DNA of 64,000 nucleotides from the NCBI RefSeq assembly GCF_003116035.1, contig NZ_LGQW01000015.1, positions 2,018,892-2,082,891 of the forward strand. Direction: 5' to 3'. The notes below the pieces were generated by a model, which saw only the letters and a program-made list of their open reading frames with translations, did no database searches and was not told the origin of the DNA. Of this stretch, positions 63,401 through 64,000 are shown piece by piece; positions within the stretch are counted from its first letter, which is position 1; each line of letters starts with the position of its first letter. A program made the position numbers and the translations under genes. The DNA comes from Azospirillum sp. TSH64 (lineage in GTDB: Bacteria; Pseudomonadota; Alphaproteobacteria; Azospirillales; Azospirillaceae).

Positions 63401-64000
63401 GAGACGCTGATCGGCGGTGTCGGCACCGACATGGTCTATCTGGCGACCACCGGCAGCACCGTCACGCTGACGAGCATCGATATTGTGATCGGCAGCACCG
63501 CCAACGACGTGGTGACGCTGGCCAATACGGGCGGCAACACCGTTCAGATGCTCGGGATCGAGACTCTGACCGGCAGCATCGGCGTCGATGTTCTGACGCT
63601 GGGCAGCGGCGGTGGGACGGTCACGGTCTCGCTGTTCGAAACGGTGAGCGGCGGCGCCGGCCTTGACATCGTCAACATCGGCACGGCCGGCAGCACGCTG
63701 GCGGTGTGCGCCGTGGAGTCGCTGACCGGCGGCCTTGGCACCGATGTCATCACCCTCTGCCCGAACGGCAACACCATTCTGATCGCGGCTGTCGAAACGC
63801 TGATCGGCAGCACGGCCACCGACGCCGTCACTCTGGGCACCGCCGGCAACACCATCCTGGTGTCGGCGCTGGAGACGCTGACCGGCAGTGTCGGCACCGA
63901 TGTCGTCACCCTCGGTTCGGCTGGCAGCACGATGCTGGCGACCGGGCTTGAGACCCTGACCGGCGGCGCCGGCACCGATCTGGTGTTCATCGGCCTGACC
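60491..64000 (+). CDS. Giant tandem-repeat surface protein, RTX-like beta-strand repeats (partial, runs off window)
   Basis: The frame opens at GTG 60491 behind AAGGAG and stays open for 1170 codons to the window end. After about 48 unique residues (AGTLDLNNPNDMYGST...), it consists of about 43 tandem units of 26 or 27 residues with the pattern IETLTGGxGxDVVTLG then xxGNTxxVSx. Each unit has one GGxGxD half-site like RTX calcium-binding nonapeptides, but spaced by a full 26 residues instead of in tandem. Composition is rich in Gly, Thr, Asp, Leu and Val with very few Lys or Arg, so the protein is acidic. No Sec signal is visible; secretion through a C-terminal type I signal outside the window is likely. 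Glycosyltransferase genes precede it. Confidence 0.85.
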   Translation, partial: MAGTLDLNNPNDMYGSTQTVGQYSTIIGSGSVDVITFGSNGNTVSISLLETLIGSAGTDFATVNSQGITLMIGALETLTGGAGQDVISVMPTGITTQVGAIETLTGSNSSDVISLGSAGNTMLVIDLETLTGGAGTDVITVDFNGTTMAVSGLETLVGSGNNQDLITLAGTLGSTLQISLLDTLLGSIGTDVVKLGAGGNTLRVMDVETLTGGTGRDVATLIGTLGSTLQVSLLETLVGGVGNDLVSLGTAGNTMLVSNVETLTGGAGTDVITLTDVDNTTTVSGIETLFGGTDSDVIILAGTSGNTLAVARIETLTGSAANDVITLSATGNTTTVSGIETIFGGTGSDVIILAGAGGNTLAVTGLETLTGNSGTDAVTLGNVGNTMLVSSIETLTGGTGRDVVTLGGTLGATLQVSLLETLVGGAGNDVVNLGAAGSTMLVNGIETLTGGGGSDVVTLGGTLGATLQVSLLETLVGGDGNDVVNLGAAGSTMLVSGIETLTGGAGSDAITIGTAGATLLVSGIETLIGGVGTEIVTLDAGGNTLLVSAIDTLIGGAGNDVVTLANTAGNTVSLAGIETLTGSIGTDVLTLGTGGGTVTVSLFETVSGGIGIDVVGLGDLGNTVFVCAVETLTGGAGNDVVTLCSNGTTLLVNGIETLTGGAGIDIVTLGGTLGATLQVSLLETLVGGAGNDVVTLDGTGSSIQVSLLETVIGSVGTDIITLGGTLGTTLQVSLLETLVGSAGNDAINFGSAGNTLVVAGLETLTGGAGTDVVTIGSAGSTLVVGGIETLIGGSGIEVVTLAATGNTLVASAIDSLIGGAGIDVVTLANTGGNTVTLAGIETLIGDVGNDVLAVGTGGATVTVSLFETLTGGVGIDAISLGSTGNTLVVAGLETLTGGVGTDVVTIGSTGSTFQVSGIETLIGGIGTDIVSIGTAGSTMLVSGIETLVGGIGTDVVTIGSAGSTLAMTGIETLIGGVGTDMVYLATTGSTVTLTSIDIVIGSTANDVVTLANTGGNTVQMLGIETLTGSIGVDVLTLGSGGGTVTVSLFETVSGGAGLDIVNIGTAGSTLAVCAVESLTGGLGTDVITLCPNGNTILIAAVETLIGSTATDAVTLGTAGNTILVSALETLTGSVGTDVVTLGSAGSTMLATGLETLTGGAGTDLVFIGLT
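60635..64000 (+). repeat. 78/81-bp coding tandem repeat array with higher-order cassettes
   Basis: Unit boundaries set at the codon before GAG-ACG (ETL) are spaced by 78 bp, or by 81 bp in a minority. From 62375 to 63713 I counted 13 units of 78 bp and 4 of 81 bp. A four-unit cassette (78+81+78+78 = 315 bp) occurs at 62060, 62849 and 63398. A near-identical 159-bp two-unit block is tandemly duplicated around 61701 and 61860. The array continues past the window end. Confidence 0.9.

Noticed and set aside
60553..63990. Very long minus-strand open frames (959 and 148 codons) rich in Ser, Pro, Val and Thr opposite the repeat gene.
   Set aside because: They are the mirror of the 78-bp coding repeats: a repeat without stops on one strand easily stays open on the other. 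The plus frame has a ribosome site, a sensible protein pattern and continues past the window.
60635..64000. The regular repeat could be mistaken for a CRISPR array or satellite DNA.
   Set aside because: Units are in frame, diverged at the codon level and have no unique spacers between constant repeats, so this is protein-coding repetition.

Overview
The window is GC-rich, densely coded DNA with many ATGA and short overlaps between genes. It looks like an alphaproteobacterium. Four traits together suggest Azospirillum or a related Rhodospirillales: a methylotroph-type tetrahydromethanopterin (H4MPT) gene set, several TRAP transporters, OmpR-type and hybrid two-component proteins, and a very large glycine/aspartate repeat protein. 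That placement is inferred from gene content only. I saw no rRNA, tRNA, CRISPR array or insertion sequence.

Region 1 (about 1-21.9 kb) is a large H4MPT/methylofuran C1 cluster. A minus-strand block reads from an RFAP synthase through mtdB, an ATP-grasp gene, mch, a RimK-like ligase, a CitG-like gene and fae. Further minus-strand genes follow at 1147-3680 (MfnD-like ligase, hydantoinase-like H4MPT protein, Gre-like factor), with a plus-strand HisA-like gene between them. Divergently, fhcB-fhcA-fhcD-fhcC encode the formyltransferase/hydrolase complex. A second plus-strand operon (FolB-like, MfnE-like, AfpA-like flavoprotein, DHPS-related, DUF447, MfnB) makes the cofactors. Formaldehyde would enter through Fae, pass MtdB and Mch, and leave as formate through Fhc. 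A phosphorylcholine-phosphatase-like gene at the left edge and a GbdR-like AraC regulator inside the cluster suggest choline or glycine betaine demethylation as one formaldehyde source (inference).

Region 2 (22-29.9 kb) holds an MFS carrier and then a minus-strand hydantoinase / class V aminotransferase-like / AllA-like / polar amino acid ABC transporter unit, with a divergent FadR-type regulator. Region 3 (29.9-44 kb) has two TRAP-based carbohydrate or acid modules. One has separate DctP, DctQ and DctM, an aldolase of the DHDPS family, a PfkB kinase and a LacI regulator with a near-perfect operator. The other has a LysR regulator, an SDR, a split transketolase, DctP, a fused DctQM and a 3-hydroxyacid dehydrogenase.

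Region 4 (44.1-53.4 kb) is a signalling-plus-transport locus: OmpR-type regulator, binding protein, fused double permease, ATPase and hybrid histidine kinase, with a close paralogue of the binding protein convergent at the far end. Region 5 (53.6-64 kb) is a surface-polysaccharide or glycoprotein locus. It holds a left-handed beta-helix protein, an exostosin-like protein, a GT10 fucosyltransferase-like protein, a triple-domain glycosyltransferase (GT32-, GT2- and Anp1/GT62-like) and another GT2 enzyme. These are followed by a giant 26/27-residue tandem-repeat protein that runs off the right edge. Region 5, with the repeat protein and its adjacent glycosyltransferases, is the best candidate for something undescribed.
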